This document shows, piece by piece, positions 45,669 to 55,280 of a stretch of DNA of 64,000 nucleotides. Where the stretch lies: NCBI RefSeq assembly GCF_021271205.1, contig NZ_JAIWKS010000003.1, positions 620,001 through 684,000 of the forward strand, in the 5' to 3' direction. Every line of letters starts with the position of its first letter. Positions within the stretch are counted from its first letter, which is position 1. The stretch comes from Pseudomonas uvaldensis. GTDB lineage: Bacteria; Pseudomonadota; Gammaproteobacteria; Pseudomonadales; Pseudomonadaceae. The notes beneath the pieces were generated by a model. That model did no database searches. It saw only the letters and a list, made by a program, of their open reading frames with translations, and had not been told where the DNA came from. The position numbers were made by a program, and so were the translations under genes.

Positions 45669-45746
45669 GCGTCAAGCCGCTTGCGGCGTTGAGATTAACC
45701 TGCAACGGGGGCTCGCAGCCCGTCGCTGCACTTGTTGGGAGTATTC

Positions 45747-46730
45747 ATGAAGATTCTGGTCACCGGCGCAAGCGGCTTCATTGGTGGACGCTTCGCGCGT
45801 TTCGCCCTGGAGCAGGGCCTGGATGTACGGGTCAACGGACGCCGGGCCGAGAGTGTGGACCACCTGGTGCGTCGCGGCGCGCAGTTCGTACCCGGGGACT
45901 TGAGCGATCCACTGCTGGCTCGCGACCTCTGCCTGGATGTCGAGGCCGTGGTGCATTGCGCTGGCGCGGTGGGGCTGTGGGGGCGCTATCAGGATTTTCA
46001 CCTGGGCAATGTCCAGCTCACCGAGAATATCGTCGAGGCATGTCTCAAGCAGAAGGTCCGGCGCCTGGTCCACTTGTCGTCGCCGTCGATCTATTTTGAT
46101 GGCCATGATCACCTTGGGTTGACCGAAGACCAGGTGCCCAAACGCTTTGGACATCCTTACGCGGCAACCAAGTACCTGGCCGAGCAGAAGGTCTTCGGTG
46201 CCCAGGAGTTTGGCCTCGAAGTGCTGGCCCTGCGGCCGCGCTTCGTGACCGGGGCCGGTGACATGAGCATTTTCCCACGGCTGTTGAAAATGCAGCGCAA
46301 GGGGCGGTTGGCCATTGTCGGCAACGGTTTGAACAAGGTGGACTTCACCAGCGTGCAGAACCTCAACGAAGCCTTGCTCAGCAGTCTGCTGGTGACCGGC
46401 TCGGCCCTGGGCAAGGCCTATAACATCAGCAACGGGGCGCCGGTTCCGCTGTGGGATGTGGTCAATTATGTGATGCGCCGGATGGACGTTCCGCAAGTGC
46501 GGCGTTACCGTTCCTACGGATTGGCCTACAGCGTCGCCGCCTTGAACGAAGGCATATGCAAGCTATGGCCGGGCCGTCCCGAACCGACGTTATCGCGCCT
46601 GGGCATGCAGGTCATGAACAAGCATTTCACCCTGGACATCGGCCGGGCCCGGCATTATCTCGATTACGATCCGCAGGTCAGCCTGTGGACGGCTCTCGAT
46701 GAGTTCTGCAGTTGGTGGAAAGGCCGCTGA
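45747..46730 (+). CDS. NAD(P)-dependent epimerase/3-beta-hydroxysteroid dehydrogenase-like SDR
   Basis: ATG 45747 gives 327 aa. The extended short-chain dehydrogenase features are clear: the nucleotide site VTGASGFIGGRFAR at residues 5-18, the catalytic Ser in LVHLSSPSIYF, and YAATK (Tyr/Lys pair) near residue 140. It most resembles 3-beta-HSD/NAD-epimerase proteins acting on lipid- or sterol-like substrates. The true substrate is unknown. It is followed by the coiled-coil membrane protein gene about 107 nt later. Confidence 0.87.
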   Translation: MKILVTGASGFIGGRFARFALEQGLDVRVNGRRAESVDHLVRRGAQFVPGDLSDPLLARDLCLDVEAVVHCAGAVGLWGRYQDFHLGNVQLTENIVEACLKQKVRRLVHLSSPSIYFDGHDHLGLTEDQVPKRFGHPYAATKYLAEQKVFGAQEFGLEVLALRPRFVTGAGDMSIFPRLLKMQRKGRLAIVGNGLNKVDFTSVQNLNEALLSSLLVTGSALGKAYNISNGAPVPLWDVVNYVMRRMDVPQVRRYRSYGLAYSVAALNEGICKLWPGRPEPTLSRLGMQVMNKHFTLDIGRARHYLDYDPQVSLWTALDEFCSWWKGR

Positions 46731-46837
46731 TCGGCCCATCATGAACCGAGTGCCGGGTTCGGGGTCAATCGGTGCGGCGGGCGAGGGGGTTATACTCGCC
46801 GCATCATGCCATTACCGGTTTCCCAAAGGTTGAACCC

Positions 46838-47713
46838 ATGCCCATGCGTAACGATGCCAACGACGACTTCGATGATGTACCGAGCCTGCGGATGCGGGCC
46901 GACATTCCCGATGACGAGGACTTTTTGTCCAACCGCCCGCCCCACGTACAAGCGCGTACGGCGCCCGTTGCGGCCGCCAGGGTCAAGGGGCCCAGCACCG
47001 GACCGCTGTGGGCACTGGTCGGCGCATTGTTGTGTGCGCTCGGCTTCCTGGCGTGGTGGAGTTTCCAGCAGATTTCCCTGATGGAACAGCAGTTGGTGGC
47101 CACCCAGGAAAGCTTCGCCCGGATCAGTGAGGACGCGGCGGGGCGCTTGCAGGACATTTCCGGCAAGGTGGTTGCCGGCCAGTCCAATGTCATGAGCGAC
47201 AGCGAAGCCTTGAAATTGCAGGTCAGGCAACTGGACAGCAAGCTGCAGGAGCAGGCCCGGCTGTTCGAGAGCAAACTGCAGGAGCAATACCGGCAGTTGC
47301 AAGGCGCGTTCGGTCCGTCCGCCGACCTGGACAAGGAACTGGCCCAACTGATTGCACAGGGCACTGAACAGCAGAACATCAACACGCAGCTGCAAGCCAT
47401 CAACAAAGAGCTCCAGACCCAGCTCAAGGCGCTGGCGGCTGAAGTCACCACTCTTAAAAACCAAGGAGAGGGCGGCGCCCTGGATGCTCAGCTCAAGAGC
47501 ATCGGTGCCGATATCACCGCGTTGAAAAGGGCCACCTCCAACTCCGCCATCGATCGCCTGGAGCAGGACATCATCGTGCTCAAGAGTCAGCAGGACAAAG
47601 GCGGCAGTACCGCCGAGTTCGACGCCTTCCGCGGCCAGGTCACCCGCAATATCAACACCCTGCAGGCGCAGATTCAGCATTTGCAGCAACAACTCAGCGC
47701 CCGGGGCCAATAG
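46838..47713 (+). CDS. Membrane-anchored coiled-coil protein, function unknown
   Basis: ATG 46838 gives 291 aa. An acidic cytoplasmic N-terminus (DANDDFDDVPSLRMRADIPDDEDF) is followed by one membrane segment at about residues 64-85 (GPLWALVGALLCALGFLAWW). A long helical region then runs to the end, rich in Gln, Leu and Lys with heptad spacing (residues 95-290), including MEQQLVATQESFARISEDA and LKSQQDKGG. The topology suggests a periplasmic or envelope coiled coil attached to the inner membrane. No known domain. A TTATACT -10-like box lies about 47 nt upstream. Confidence 0.8.
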   Translation: MPMRNDANDDFDDVPSLRMRADIPDDEDFLSNRPPHVQARTAPVAAARVKGPSTGPLWALVGALLCALGFLAWWSFQQISLMEQQLVATQESFARISEDAAGRLQDISGKVVAGQSNVMSDSEALKLQVRQLDSKLQEQARLFESKLQEQYRQLQGAFGPSADLDKELAQLIAQGTEQQNINTQLQAINKELQTQLKALAAEVTTLKNQGEGGALDAQLKSIGADITALKRATSNSAIDRLEQDIIVLKSQQDKGGSTAEFDAFRGQVTRNINTLQAQIQHLQQQLSARGQ

Positions 47714-47719
47714 TTCCTT

Positions 47720-47811
47720 TGTGGGGCGAGCCTGCTCTCGATAGTGGTCTGTCTACAGGTAGTGACTGGCAGGACGCCATCGCGAGCGGGCTCGCGAAGG
47801 CGTCCTGCCAG
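47720..47811. repeat. Degenerate REPIN with a second nested stem after the coiled-coil gene
   Basis: A worn REP arm (GTGGGGCGAGCCTGCTCTCG) is followed by CTGGCAGGACGCC (47766-47778), which is inverted perfectly as GGCGTCCTGCCAG (47799-47811). Inside that stem lies CGCGAG-CGGG-CTCGCG. The right part thus forms one strong cruciform-capable hairpin. Confidence 0.8.
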
Positions 47812-47895
47812 ACAACCCCTAATTCCCTGAATACTTCTACATCGCCTCCACGCCGTCTACGCTTTTGAAACATCAAAACGAACGGGGGCGCGCGC

Positions 47896-48738
47896 ATGGG
47901 GTTTCTTCGCAGGACGACCGGGTTGGTCGCAATGCTATTGCTGGGGCTGGCATCGGCACACGCTGCGACAGCAGATGATGGCCAGGCAGCCAAGGCTTTG
48001 CTGGAAAAGGCCTTGGCCTACTACCACGACAATGGCGACAAGGCGTTTGCCGCCTTCAGTCGCCAAGGGGAATTCGTCGATCAGGATCGCTATGTGTTCG
48101 TGGTGGACACCCAAGGAGTGATGCTCGCCAGCGGCGGGCCATCGTCGGCGCTGATCGGGCGAGACGTTTCCGAAGTGCTGGGCCCGGATTTGCGCAAGGC
48201 CTTCAAAGACGCCCTGAAGACCCCCGAAGCCAGTGGCATTCAACAAGCCGAGTACCGTTGGCAAAACTGGGCGGACGGCAGGGTCGAGCGCAAGCATGTG
48301 TATTTCCAACGGGTCGGCGAGCGGATCCTGGCGGTCGGCTACTACCTGCCACGGGCTTCCGCCGAACAGGCCAGGGCGCTGCTGGACAAGGCTTCAAGCG
48401 ACTTGCTGACGAACGAGAAGAGCACGTTGACGGCAATCAACTCCCTCAAGGGCGGCTACTTGCAGGATGACCTGTACGTGTTCATTGTCGACCTCGATAC
48501 CCGTCGGTATGTCGCTCATGGCACCAATCTGCGGTTGATCAACATCGACTTTGCCAAGATCAAGGACCCCGATGGCAAACCGGTGGGGGAACCGATCCTG
48601 GCTCTGATCGGCAAGCATAATGCGGGGGAGTATGAATATCGGTGGAAGAATCCGGTGACCGGCAAGGTCGAGGACAAGCACGCGTACCTGAAGAAGGTCG
48701 GGCATTTCCTGGTGGCGGTGGGGTATTACAGCCCTTGA
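47896..48738 (+). CDS. Secreted tandem-Cache-domain protein
   Basis: The 280-aa protein has a signal peptide (MGFLRRTTGLVAMLLLGLASAHA, cleavage near residue 23) and two repeats of the same module. Each repeat carries a VF-V/I-VDxxxxxxxA core, a Y-RWxN/K-P segment and HVYFQRVGxxxLAVGYY-type end (about residues 30-155 and 160-280). This is the single-Cache ligand-binding fold, normally the sensor of kinases or chemoreceptors. No transmembrane or output domain is attached, so it is probably a free periplasmic binder. Confidence 0.85.
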   Translation: MGFLRRTTGLVAMLLLGLASAHAATADDGQAAKALLEKALAYYHDNGDKAFAAFSRQGEFVDQDRYVFVVDTQGVMLASGGPSSALIGRDVSEVLGPDLRKAFKDALKTPEASGIQQAEYRWQNWADGRVERKHVYFQRVGERILAVGYYLPRASAEQARALLDKASSDLLTNEKSTLTAINSLKGGYLQDDLYVFIVDLDTRRYVAHGTNLRLINIDFAKIKDPDGKPVGEPILALIGKHNAGEYEYRWKNPVTGKVEDKHAYLKKVGHFLVAVGYYSP

Positions 48739-48768
48739 GGCCCGCGTTTCTGTGTTAGGCGCATTTGC

Positions 48769-48799
48769 AAAGAAGCCCGCATCGCTGCGGGCTTCTTGT
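48769..48799. terminator. Bidirectional terminator between the Cache gene and rapA
   Basis: GAAGCCCGCA-TCGC-TGCGGGCTTC with an A-run before and a short T-rich run after. It lies between convergent genes. Confidence 0.85.
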
Positions 48800-48813
48800 T
48801 TGGCTCAAGGCAA

Positions 48814-51660
48814 TCAGCCCGCCACCAACACCCGGATCGCTTCCAACCGCAGCGCGGCCTTTTCCAGCATCGCCAGGCCTTGCTCGCGCTGTTGACGCAG
48901 GGCCACCAGCTCACTGTCGCGCACGGTCGGGTTGACTGCTTGCAGGGCAGTCAGGCGCGCCAGTTCCTCGTCGGTGTCGGCCGCCAGACGGTGCTGGGCC
49001 TGCGCCACGCGTTCGGCGTGACGTGGGGCGACCTTTTCTTCACCGGCATTGATGCGCGGGGTGAGCTGATCACGCTGGGCCTGGATGAACTTGTTGGCGC
49101 TGGCGCGGGGTACGCTTTCGAGCTGGTCGTTCAAGGTCTCGAACGAAACCCGGGCAGCCAGGTCGTTGCCATTGGCATCCAGCAGGCAACGCAAGGCGGC
49201 CGGCGGCAGGTAGCGGCCCAATTGCAACGAGCGTGGGGCAACCACCTCGCTCACATAGAGCAGTTCCAGCAACACGGTCCCAGGCTTGAGGGCCTTGTTC
49301 TTGATCAACGCCACGGCGGTGTTGCCCATGGAACCGGACAGCACCAGGTCCATGCCGCCTTGCACCATCGGGTGCTCCCAGGTGATGAATTGCATGTCTT
49401 CGCGAGACAGCGCCTGGTTGCGATCGTAGGTGATGGTCACGCCTTCGTCGTCGCCCAGCGGGAAGCTGGCGTCGAGCATTTTTTCGCTCGGCTTGAGAAT
49501 CAGCGCGTTGTCCGAATGGTCCTCGCTGTCGATGCCGAACGCATCGAACAGGGTTTCCATGTAGATCGGCAGGGCGAACTGATCGTCCTGTTCGAGAATG
49601 GCCTCCACCAGTGCATCGCCTTCGCCGGCGCCACCGGAGTTGAGTTCCAGCAGGCGGTCGCGACCGGTGTGCAACTCGGCTTCCAGACGCTCGCGCTCGG
49701 CACGGGCTTCGTCGATCAGCGCCCGCCATTCGCCATCGTCGGCTTCTTCCAGCATCGGCAGCAGGCGCGGGCCGAACTGATGCTGCAAGGCGTTGCCGGT
49801 CGGACAGGTGTTGAGGAATGCGTTCAGGGCTTCGTGGTACCACTGGAACAGCCGCGCCTGGGGACTGGTTTCCAGGTAGGGCGCATGCAGCTCGATGGTG
49901 TGTTTCTGGCCGATCCGGTCCAGGCGACCGATACGTTGTTCCAGCAGGTCCGGGTGCGCCGGCAAATCGAACAGCACCAGGTGGTGGGCGAACTGGAAGT
50001 TGCGGCCTTCGCTGCCGATTTCCGAGCAGATCAGCACCTGGGCGCCGAACTCTTCATCGGCGAAATAAGCGGCGGCGCGGTCGCGCTCCAGGATGCTCAT
50101 GCCTTCGTGGAACACCGTGGCCGGAATGCCGGAACGCACGCGCAGGGCGTCTTCCAGGTCCATGGCGGTTTCGGCGTGGGCACAGATCACCAGCACTTTG
50201 GTGCGCTTGAGCATTTTCAGGGTGTCGATCAGCCACTCGACACGCGGGTCGAAACGCCACCAGCGCTCTTCGTCACTGGCGTCCGGCTGGGCCTGGAAAC
50301 TGACCTCGGGGTACAGTTCGGCGTGATCGCCCAAAGGCAATTCCAGGTATTGGTCCGGGCATGGCAGCGGATAGGCGTGCAGCTTGCGTTCCGGGAAACC
50401 TTGCACCGCGGCGCGGGTGTTGCGGAACAGCACACGGCCGGTGCCGTGTCGGTCCAGCAGTTCGCGTACGAGGCGGGCACTGGCTTCGACATCGCCGTCA
50501 TTGACGGCGGTCAGCAAGGCTTCGCCTTCGTTGCCCAGGAAGCCGTGGATGGTCTGGTGGGCTTCGGGCGACAGGCGGCCCTTGTCCAGCAATTCCTGCA
50601 CGGCCTCGGCCACCGGGCGATAGTTCTCGCTTTCGGCGCGGAAGGCCTTGAGGTCATGGAAACGGTTCGGATCCAGCAGCCGCAGACGGGCGAAATGGCT
50701 GTCCTGGCCCAGTTGCTCCGGCGTCGCGGTCAGCAGCAACACGCCCGGGATCGTCTCGGCCAGCTGTTCGACCAGCGCGTATTGCGGGCTGACCTGATCC
50801 TCATGCCATACCAGGTGATGGGCTTCATCGACCACCATCAGGTCCCAGCCGGCGGCGAACAGCGCGTCCTGGGCCTTTTCGTCCTCGACCAGCCACTCCA
50901 GGGCCACGAGGGCCAGCTGAGTGTCTTCGAACGGGTTGCTCGCATCGCTTTCAATAAAGCGTTCTTCATCGAACAGGGCGACCTGCAGGTTGAAGCGCCG
51001 GCGCATTTCCACCAGCCATTGGTGCTGGAGGTTTTCCGGCACCAGGATCAGTACACGACTGGCGCGCCCGGACAACAGTTGGCGGTGAATGACCAGGCCG
51101 GCCTCGATGGTCTTGCCCAGGCCCACTTCGTCTGCCAGCAGCACGCGCGGAGCAATCCGGTCGGCCACTTCACGGGCAATGTGCAACTGGTGGGCGATTG
51201 GCTGGGCCCGGACGCCCCCCAGGCCCCAGAGCGGGGACTGCAATTGGCGACTGGTGTGCTCAAGGGTGTAGTAGCGCAGGGAGAACCAGGCCAGCGGGTC
51301 GATCTGGCCGGCGAACAGGCGGTCGCTGGCCAGGCGGAACTGGATGAAGTTCGACAGCTGGGTTTCCGGCAGGGTCACGACTTCGTTCTGCCCGTTGAGA
51401 CCGTGGTAGACCAGCAATCCATCGACGTCGTCGACTTCCCGGACGGTCATTTTCCAGCCTTCGAAATGAGTGATCACATCGCCGGGCGAGAACCGTACAC
51501 GGGTGAGGGGCGCATTCCGTAGCGCGTACTGGCGGGTGTCGCCAGTGGCCGGATAGAGCACGGTCAACAAGCGACCGTCCTGTGCCAGGACGGTGCCTAA
51601 ACCCAGCTCCGCTTCGCTGTCACTGATCCAGCGTTGCCCCGGTTGATACTGCTGCGCCAT
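48814..51660 (-). CDS. rapA: RNA polymerase-associated helicase-like protein RapA (HepA)
   Basis: The 948-aa SWI2/SNF2 ATPase has an N-terminal Tudor-like region ([21 protein letters not shown]). The first RecA lobe holds Walker A ([12 protein letters not shown]) and the VVDEAHH box; the second lobe holds the [26 protein letters not shown] and [11 protein letters not shown] motifs. A long C-terminal domain follows. It binds core RNA polymerase and promotes its recycling. The +strand frame opposite it is a codon shadow. It is divergent from the small gene at 51909 across about 250 bp. Confidence 0.95.
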   Translation of the reverse strand: MAQQYQPGQRWISDSEAELGLGTVLAQDGRLLTVLYPATGDTRQYALRNAPLTRVRFSPGDVITHFEGWKMTVREVDDVDGLLVYHGLNGQNEVVTLPETQLSNFIQFRLASDRLFAGQIDPLAWFSLRYYTLEHTSRQLQSPLWGLGGVRAQPIAHQLHIAREVADRIAPRVLLADEVGLGKTIEAGLVIHRQLLSGRASRVLILVPENLQHQWLVEMRRRFNLQVALFDEERFIESDASNPFEDTQLALVALEWLVEDEKAQDALFAAGWDLMVVDEAHHLVWHEDQVSPQYALVEQLAETIPGVLLLTATPEQLGQDSHFARLRLLDPNRFHDLKAFRAESENYRPVAEAVQELLDKGRLSPEAHQTIHGFLGNEGEALLTAVNDGDVEASARLVRELLDRHGTGRVLFRNTRAAVQGFPERKLHAYPLPCPDQYLELPLGDHAELYPEVSFQAQPDASDEERWWRFDPRVEWLIDTLKMLKRTKVLVICAHAETAMDLEDALRVRSGIPATVFHEGMSILERDRAAAYFADEEFGAQVLICSEIGSEGRNFQFAHHLVLFDLPAHPDLLEQRIGRLDRIGQKHTIELHAPYLETSPQARLFQWYHEALNAFLNTCPTGNALQHQFGPRLLPMLEEADDGEWRALIDEARAERERLEAELHTGRDRLLELNSGGAGEGDALVEAILEQDDQFALPIYMETLFDAFGIDSEDHSDNALILKPSEKMLDASFPLGDDEGVTITYDRNQALSREDMQFITWEHPMVQGGMDLVLSGSMGNTAVALIKNKALKPGTVLLELLYVSEVVAPRSLQLGRYLPPAALRCLLDANGNDLAARVSFETLNDQLESVPRASANKFIQAQRDQLTPRINAGEEKVAPRHAERVAQAQHRLAADTDEELARLTALQAVNPTVRDSELVALRQQREQGLAMLEKAALRLEAIRVLVAG

Positions 51661-51908
51661 GCTGCCTGACTCCCGCCTTGAAAAAGCCGGCTATCTTAAC
51701 GGATTGATCCCCCAGACCAAAGGAAATACGCACGCACCGACCGGGGTATCGACAGGTTCCGGCCAACCGGTTCCATGGAACTTAATCCGGCTTGGTGATC
51801 AAACAAGCTTGTGTCTGTTTTGTATTAATGCCAACCGGGTCACAAGTTTCAGACCGGCGGTTCAAGCTGCCTGCCTTGCAGCCGACAACCTGAAGACAGG
51901 AGATTGTT

Positions 51909-52250
51909 ATGTTGCCACCCACGCTCCCCTTGAGCGCCGTACCGATTACCGCTCAACAGGATCCGATCCGTCAGCGACCGGATATTCCGCCCGTGGTCCC
52001 GGTACAGCAAAGCTCCAGCGAAACGACCATCGATCTGCAAAAGCGCGATCCGGAAGAAGCCGCGCTGTTGTTGCGCGAGGAGCAGCGTCGCCAGCAAGAG
52101 CGCGACAGGCGTCGACGCGAAGCCGATGAAGACCCCGAAGAACACCTGGCGGTACCTGGCACCGAACTGAATGCCGATAAAACCGTGCCCGTGGTGCCAC
52201 TGGTGGAAGGCGAGACACGTCAGGGGCTATGGGTCGATATCCAGATCTGA
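51909..52250 (+). CDS. Conserved hypothetical protein, proline- and charge-rich
   Basis: The 113-aa protein has a Pro/Gln-rich first third and then a strongly charged helix rich in Arg, Glu and Asp (LLLREEQRRQQERDRRRREADEDPEEH, about residues 52-78). No signal peptide or membrane segment. CAGGAG lies close before the ATG. A similar gene beside rapA occurs in other pseudomonads. Probably intrinsically disordered; function unknown. Confidence 0.75.
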   Translation: MLPPTLPLSAVPITAQQDPIRQRPDIPPVVPVQQSSSETTIDLQKRDPEEAALLLREEQRRQQERDRRRREADEDPEEHLAVPGTELNADKTVPVVPLVEGETRQGLWVDIQI

Positions 52251-52341
52251 TTTCGGTTTTGCGACGAAGGCAGACTGGTCAACGCGGCCCAGACCCAGCA
52301 TCATGGATGCATTCGCAATCCACTGCACGATTCCGGACGCC

Positions 52342-52503
52342 ATGAGCCAAGACGACAAGCTGATCGACCTCAGCGCCGAACGCGCCAAGCGCGTTCACGA
52401 CCTCAACGAAAAACGCCTCAATGAAGTTCGCCAGGCTTTCGAGCAGGCCATGCCTCTGGGCAAGCCCGCAAAGAAATCCAAGAACAAGCCGAAAAAGCGC
52501 TGA
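52342..52503 (+). CDS. Small basic hypothetical protein (53 aa)
   Basis: ATG 52342 gives MSQDDKLIDLSAERAKRVHDLNEKRLNEVRQAFEQ followed by a lysine-rich tail (KPAKKSKNKPKKR). A longer in-frame start at 52303 is possible, but the extra residues look non-coding. An amphipathic helix plus basic tail suggests a nucleic-acid- or ribosome-associated protein; that is only a guess. It lies 91 nt after the preceding gene. Confidence 0.7.
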   Translation: MSQDDKLIDLSAERAKRVHDLNEKRLNEVRQAFEQAMPLGKPAKKSKNKPKKR

Positions 52504-52647
52504 CTCTCTCCGTTCCATTGACACAGATCAGTTATTTCCCTGCCTTTTCGCTCAACTGCGAGCGTTATTGACCCCGGTCAATTCTCATCCAGGCCTGATT
52601 GGTTAACTTGAACCCATCGCAACAGGGGCAAGACCAGGAGGCCCGTC

Positions 52648-52764
52648 ATGTTTCTAGATAATGTGGTGTTTGCCGGGATACTGACGGTCGGCCTCATGTT
52701 CGTATTCTTCGCCGTATTTGGATTATTCATCTGGAAAGACGCACATAAGCGCAGAAAGCCATAG
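52648..52764 (+). CDS. Small single-pass membrane protein (38 aa)
   Basis: AGGAGG lies 8 nt before ATG 52648. The 38-codon frame encodes MFLDNVVFAGILTVGLMFVF, then FAVFGLFIWKDAHKRRKP and TAG: one membrane helix of about 22 residues followed by a basic tail (Lys/Arg/His). This is the positive-inside topology of many bacterial small membrane proteins. A terminator follows 36 nt after the stop. Too short for usual gene finders. Confidence 0.8.
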   Translation: MFLDNVVFAGILTVGLMFVFFAVFGLFIWKDAHKRRKP

Positions 52765-52799
52765 ACCTTTCCAGCTGCAACGAGCACGCAAGGCATTTT

Positions 52800-52825
52800 G
52801 GGCGACTTCGGTCGCCCTTTTTTTT
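52800..52825 (+). terminator. Terminator after the 38-aa membrane protein
   Basis: GGGCGAC-TTCG-GTCGCCC followed by eight T. A textbook UUCG tetraloop terminator. Confidence 0.95.
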
Positions 52826-52852
52826 GCAGTTTTTCTGCTTCGACACGAAACC

Positions 52853-52883
52853 ACTGTGGTAGCGAGCCTGCTCGCTCCCACAG
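52853..52883. repeat. Minimal REP hairpin
   Basis: CTGTGGTAGCGAGC and GCTCGCTCCCACAG pair with one mismatch around CT. It looks like a REPIN whose central loop has been deleted. Confidence 0.75.
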
Positions 52884-52901
52884 CAGGAAAGTCTTGAGTA
52901 T

Positions 52902-52937
52902 AAAAAAAGGTGCGACCCGCCAGGATCGCACCTTTTT
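52902..52937. terminator. Terminator after the Pit gene
   Basis: A-run, GGTGCGA, 10-nt loop, TCGCACC, five T. On the minus strand it follows the Pit stop directly and ends in a U-rich run; usable in both directions. Confidence 0.88.
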
Positions 52938-52952
52938 CGTGAGCGGCTGGAA

Positions 52953-54428
52953 TCAGCTGACGATGGCTTTGGACGCCAGCCAGAACAACGCGGCCGACAG
53001 GCCCACCGTTGCCGGCAGGGTCAGCACCCAGGCCAGCAGGATGTTGCGTACCGTGCCGCCTTGCAGGCCGCTCTTGTTAGCGACCATGGTGCCGGCCACG
53101 CCGGAGGACAGCACGTGGGTGGTGGACACCGGCAGGCTGAAGATATTCGCCATGCCGATCATGCAGGCGGTGGTGATCTGCGCCGACATGCCCTGGGCGT
53201 AGGTCATGCCTTGCTTGCCGATCTTCTCGCCAATGGTGAGCACCACACGTTTCCAGCCAACCATGGTACCCAGGCCAAGGGCCAGGGCGACGGCCAGGAT
53301 CACCCAGAACGGAGCGTATTCGGTGGTGGCGGTCAGGTCCTTGCGCAGTTTGTTCAGGTCGTCCTTCTCACGCGCGGCCAGGCCAGGGAGCTTGCCCACT
53401 TTCTTCGCCGTATCGTCCAGGCAGAGCAGGTAGCGACGCACCTCGATGCGCTTTTCCGACGGCAGCGAGTGATAGTCCGCCACGCCCTTCAGGGTATCGA
53501 GCAGCGCATTGATGGTCGGTTCGGTCTGCTGCGGATTGCAGCGGAATTTTTCGGGCAGATCGCCGTTCACGCTCTTGCCCAGCGCGAGGTATTCGCCCAG
53601 GGATTCGTTGTTGCGCTGGTAGAACTGGCTCAGGTGCAGCGTCGCGTCGCGGGTGCGTTCGATCTGGTAGGTGGTGCTGTTCAGATCAAGGACGAACTGC
53701 GCCGGGACGATACCGATCAGCACCAGCATGATCAGGCCGATACCTTTCTGACCGTCGTTGGAGCCGTGTACGAAGCTGACGGCCATGGCCGAAATCACCA
53801 GCACCAGGCGGTTCCAGAAGGGTGGATGTTTCTTGTCGTCGATCTTGCGGCGCTGTTCCGGCGTCTTGTGCATCTTGGACAGCGGACGCCACCATTTCAG
53901 GCCGATCAGCACCAGGGCGGCAATCAAGAAGCCAGCCATGGGCGAGAACACCAGGGAAGCGCCGATATCGATCGCTTTCTGCCAGTTCACGCCGTCGGCC
54001 AGCGCAATATCGTTGATCAGCGCGTTGGCCAGGCCGACGCCGAGGATGGATCCGATCAACGTGTGGGAGCTGGATGCCGGGATACCGAAGTACCAGGTGC
54101 CCAGGTTCCAGGTAATGGCCGCTGCAAGCAGTGAGAACACCATGGCCAGGCCGTGGCCGGTATTCACATTGATCAGCAGTTCCACCGGCAGCAAGTGCAC
54201 GATGGCATAAGCCACGCCCACGCCACCCAGCAGCACGCCGAGGAAATTGAATACACCGGAAAAGAACACCGCCAGGTGAGGCGGCATGGCTTTGGTGTAG
54301 ATAACAGTGGCAACCGCGTTAGCGGTGTCATGAAAGCCGTTGATGAACTCGAAGGCGAGGACAAAAGCCAGGGCGAGCAAGAGGCTCACAAGCACCCAAG
54401 CATCCAGTCCGCTGAATAAATCGATCAT
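52953..54428 (-). CDS. Low-affinity inorganic phosphate transporter, Pit family
   Basis: The 491-aa membrane protein begins with FEFINGFHDTANAVATVIYTKAMPPH and ends with the second Pit repeat (GMANIFSLPVSTTHVLSSGVAGTMVANK), the duplicated PF01384 signature. A soluble central loop of about 130 residues (about 255-385) separates the halves, as in PitA of E. coli. It imports phosphate with a proton and metal. No Pho box was seen upstream, consistent with constitutive Pit expression. Confidence 0.92.
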   Translation of the reverse strand: MIDLFSGLDAWVLVSLLLALAFVLAFEFINGFHDTANAVATVIYTKAMPPHLAVFFSGVFNFLGVLLGGVGVAYAIVHLLPVELLINVNTGHGLAMVFSLLAAAITWNLGTWYFGIPASSSHTLIGSILGVGLANALINDIALADGVNWQKAIDIGASLVFSPMAGFLIAALVLIGLKWWRPLSKMHKTPEQRRKIDDKKHPPFWNRLVLVISAMAVSFVHGSNDGQKGIGLIMLVLIGIVPAQFVLDLNSTTYQIERTRDATLHLSQFYQRNNESLGEYLALGKSVNGDLPEKFRCNPQQTEPTINALLDTLKGVADYHSLPSEKRIEVRRYLLCLDDTAKKVGKLPGLAAREKDDLNKLRKDLTATTEYAPFWVILAVALALGLGTMVGWKRVVLTIGEKIGKQGMTYAQGMSAQITTACMIGMANIFSLPVSTTHVLSSGVAGTMVANKSGLQGGTVRNILLAWVLTLPATVGLSAALFWLASKAIVS

Positions 54429-54791
54429 GAAGGTTTTCTGACCCGGTCGTAAGGGGGCGCGATTATGCCAGAAAACCTCGTAAATCGATGCACTCCCTGC
54501 TCATCGGTAGCATTCTTCTGCGAAATAATTTGTAGGAAAGCTTTTCGGGCAAGGTGTTCGGTGGCGGGCGCAACCCCTTGATTCGGGGATGAAAAGCAAG
54601 CCGGGCAGGGCGATTCTCGCCGCTTGAGTGAGGTACCAAGGGCCGTGTGAAATATCTGAAAGGCGGATCGCTGGTCGGCGATCCTCCTCCATGGCATGAG
54701 ACGGCGGCCCGCTCTTGATGGGCTACCGGTATCGGTATCCAGCCCGGGTATTGGCCAGACACTGTTGCTCAGGAACATCAGGCCAGGCGTG
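54429..54791. other. Gene-free stretch upstream of the Pit gene
   Basis: About 360 bp. A minus-strand frame crosses part of it but has no plausible product. I see no REP element, no clear operator and no Pho box. It must contain the Pit promoter on the minus strand and the 3' end of the 66-aa gene. Confidence 0.6.
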
Positions 54792-54992
54792 TCATCGCTC
54801 TTCGGCCCGGAGTTCTTTTTCCATTTTCTGCAGTTCCTGGGTAAAGGCCTGATCCTGAACAGTGGCGCGTTTACGCCAGGGTTTGCGTTCCGGTTCAGGT
54901 TGGGCGGCGTAGGTGGTGATTTCCCCGCCGTAAACTTCCTTGTAACGTTGTTCCTGGCGCTCAAGTTCCGCGCGCAGTTCGTCTTTCGTCAC
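54792..54992 (-). CDS. Conserved hypothetical protein, 66 aa
   Basis: The small soluble protein [42 protein letters not shown] then ends with a charged helix ([15 protein letters not shown]). The N-terminal coiled-coil-like helix, basic middle (KPWRKR) and charged C-terminal helix have clear coding character. No known domain. It appears to be a single-gene unit, divergent from the pcaR side. Confidence 0.7.
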   Translation of the reverse strand: MTKDELRAELERQEQRYKEVYGGEITTYAAQPEPERKPWRKRATVQDQAFTQELQKMEKELRAEER

Positions 54993-55043
54993 AGTATTAC
55001 CTAATAAAGTGAAATGAATCTGGTGATACGCACTGCATAAGAT

Positions 55044-55280
55044 ATGCAGACGGCCACGGCACCAGAGCTGACAGCTGACGTAGCATCAGGGCTTCGTGTT
55101 GTTGCCGACACAGGGGAAGCAGCCTTGAAGGTGCTTCGGATACCTGTTCCGGTACCCGCAATCCATATGCCTTGGTACCCCTCGGGCGGTAGTGGTCGAT
55201 TGCCGTACCGTCCTGAAGTGCATTATAGCGACCCGCTCGAAGAACACTATCGGGAAATTGAATTGATCGTTATTGTGTGA
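55044..55280 (+). CDS. Possible small protein, 78 aa (doubtful)
   Basis: An ATG-started frame encodes MQTATAPELTADVASGLRVV, a proline-rich middle (RIPVPVPAIHMPWYPSGG) and EEHYREIELIVIV. There is no good ribosome site (AAGATATG only), no recognisable domain, and the base composition is less GC-rich than the neighbours. It may be chance or a lineage-specific gene. Confidence 0.3.
   Translation: MQTATAPELTADVASGLRVVADTGEAALKVLRIPVPVPAIHMPWYPSGGSGRLPYRPEVHYSDPLEEHYREIELIVIV

Noticed and set aside
48796..51522. A 908-codon open frame on the plus strand opposite rapA
   Set aside because: It is fully antisense to rapA, which has all SNF2 motifs. The product is rich in Gln, His, Val and Gly without any domain, typical of shadow frames in GC-rich DNA.
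54425..54964. A 179-codon minus-strand frame upstream of the Pit gene
   Set aside because: It overlaps the better-supported 66-aa gene in another frame and has no recognisable pattern; its 3' end just runs into the Pit start.
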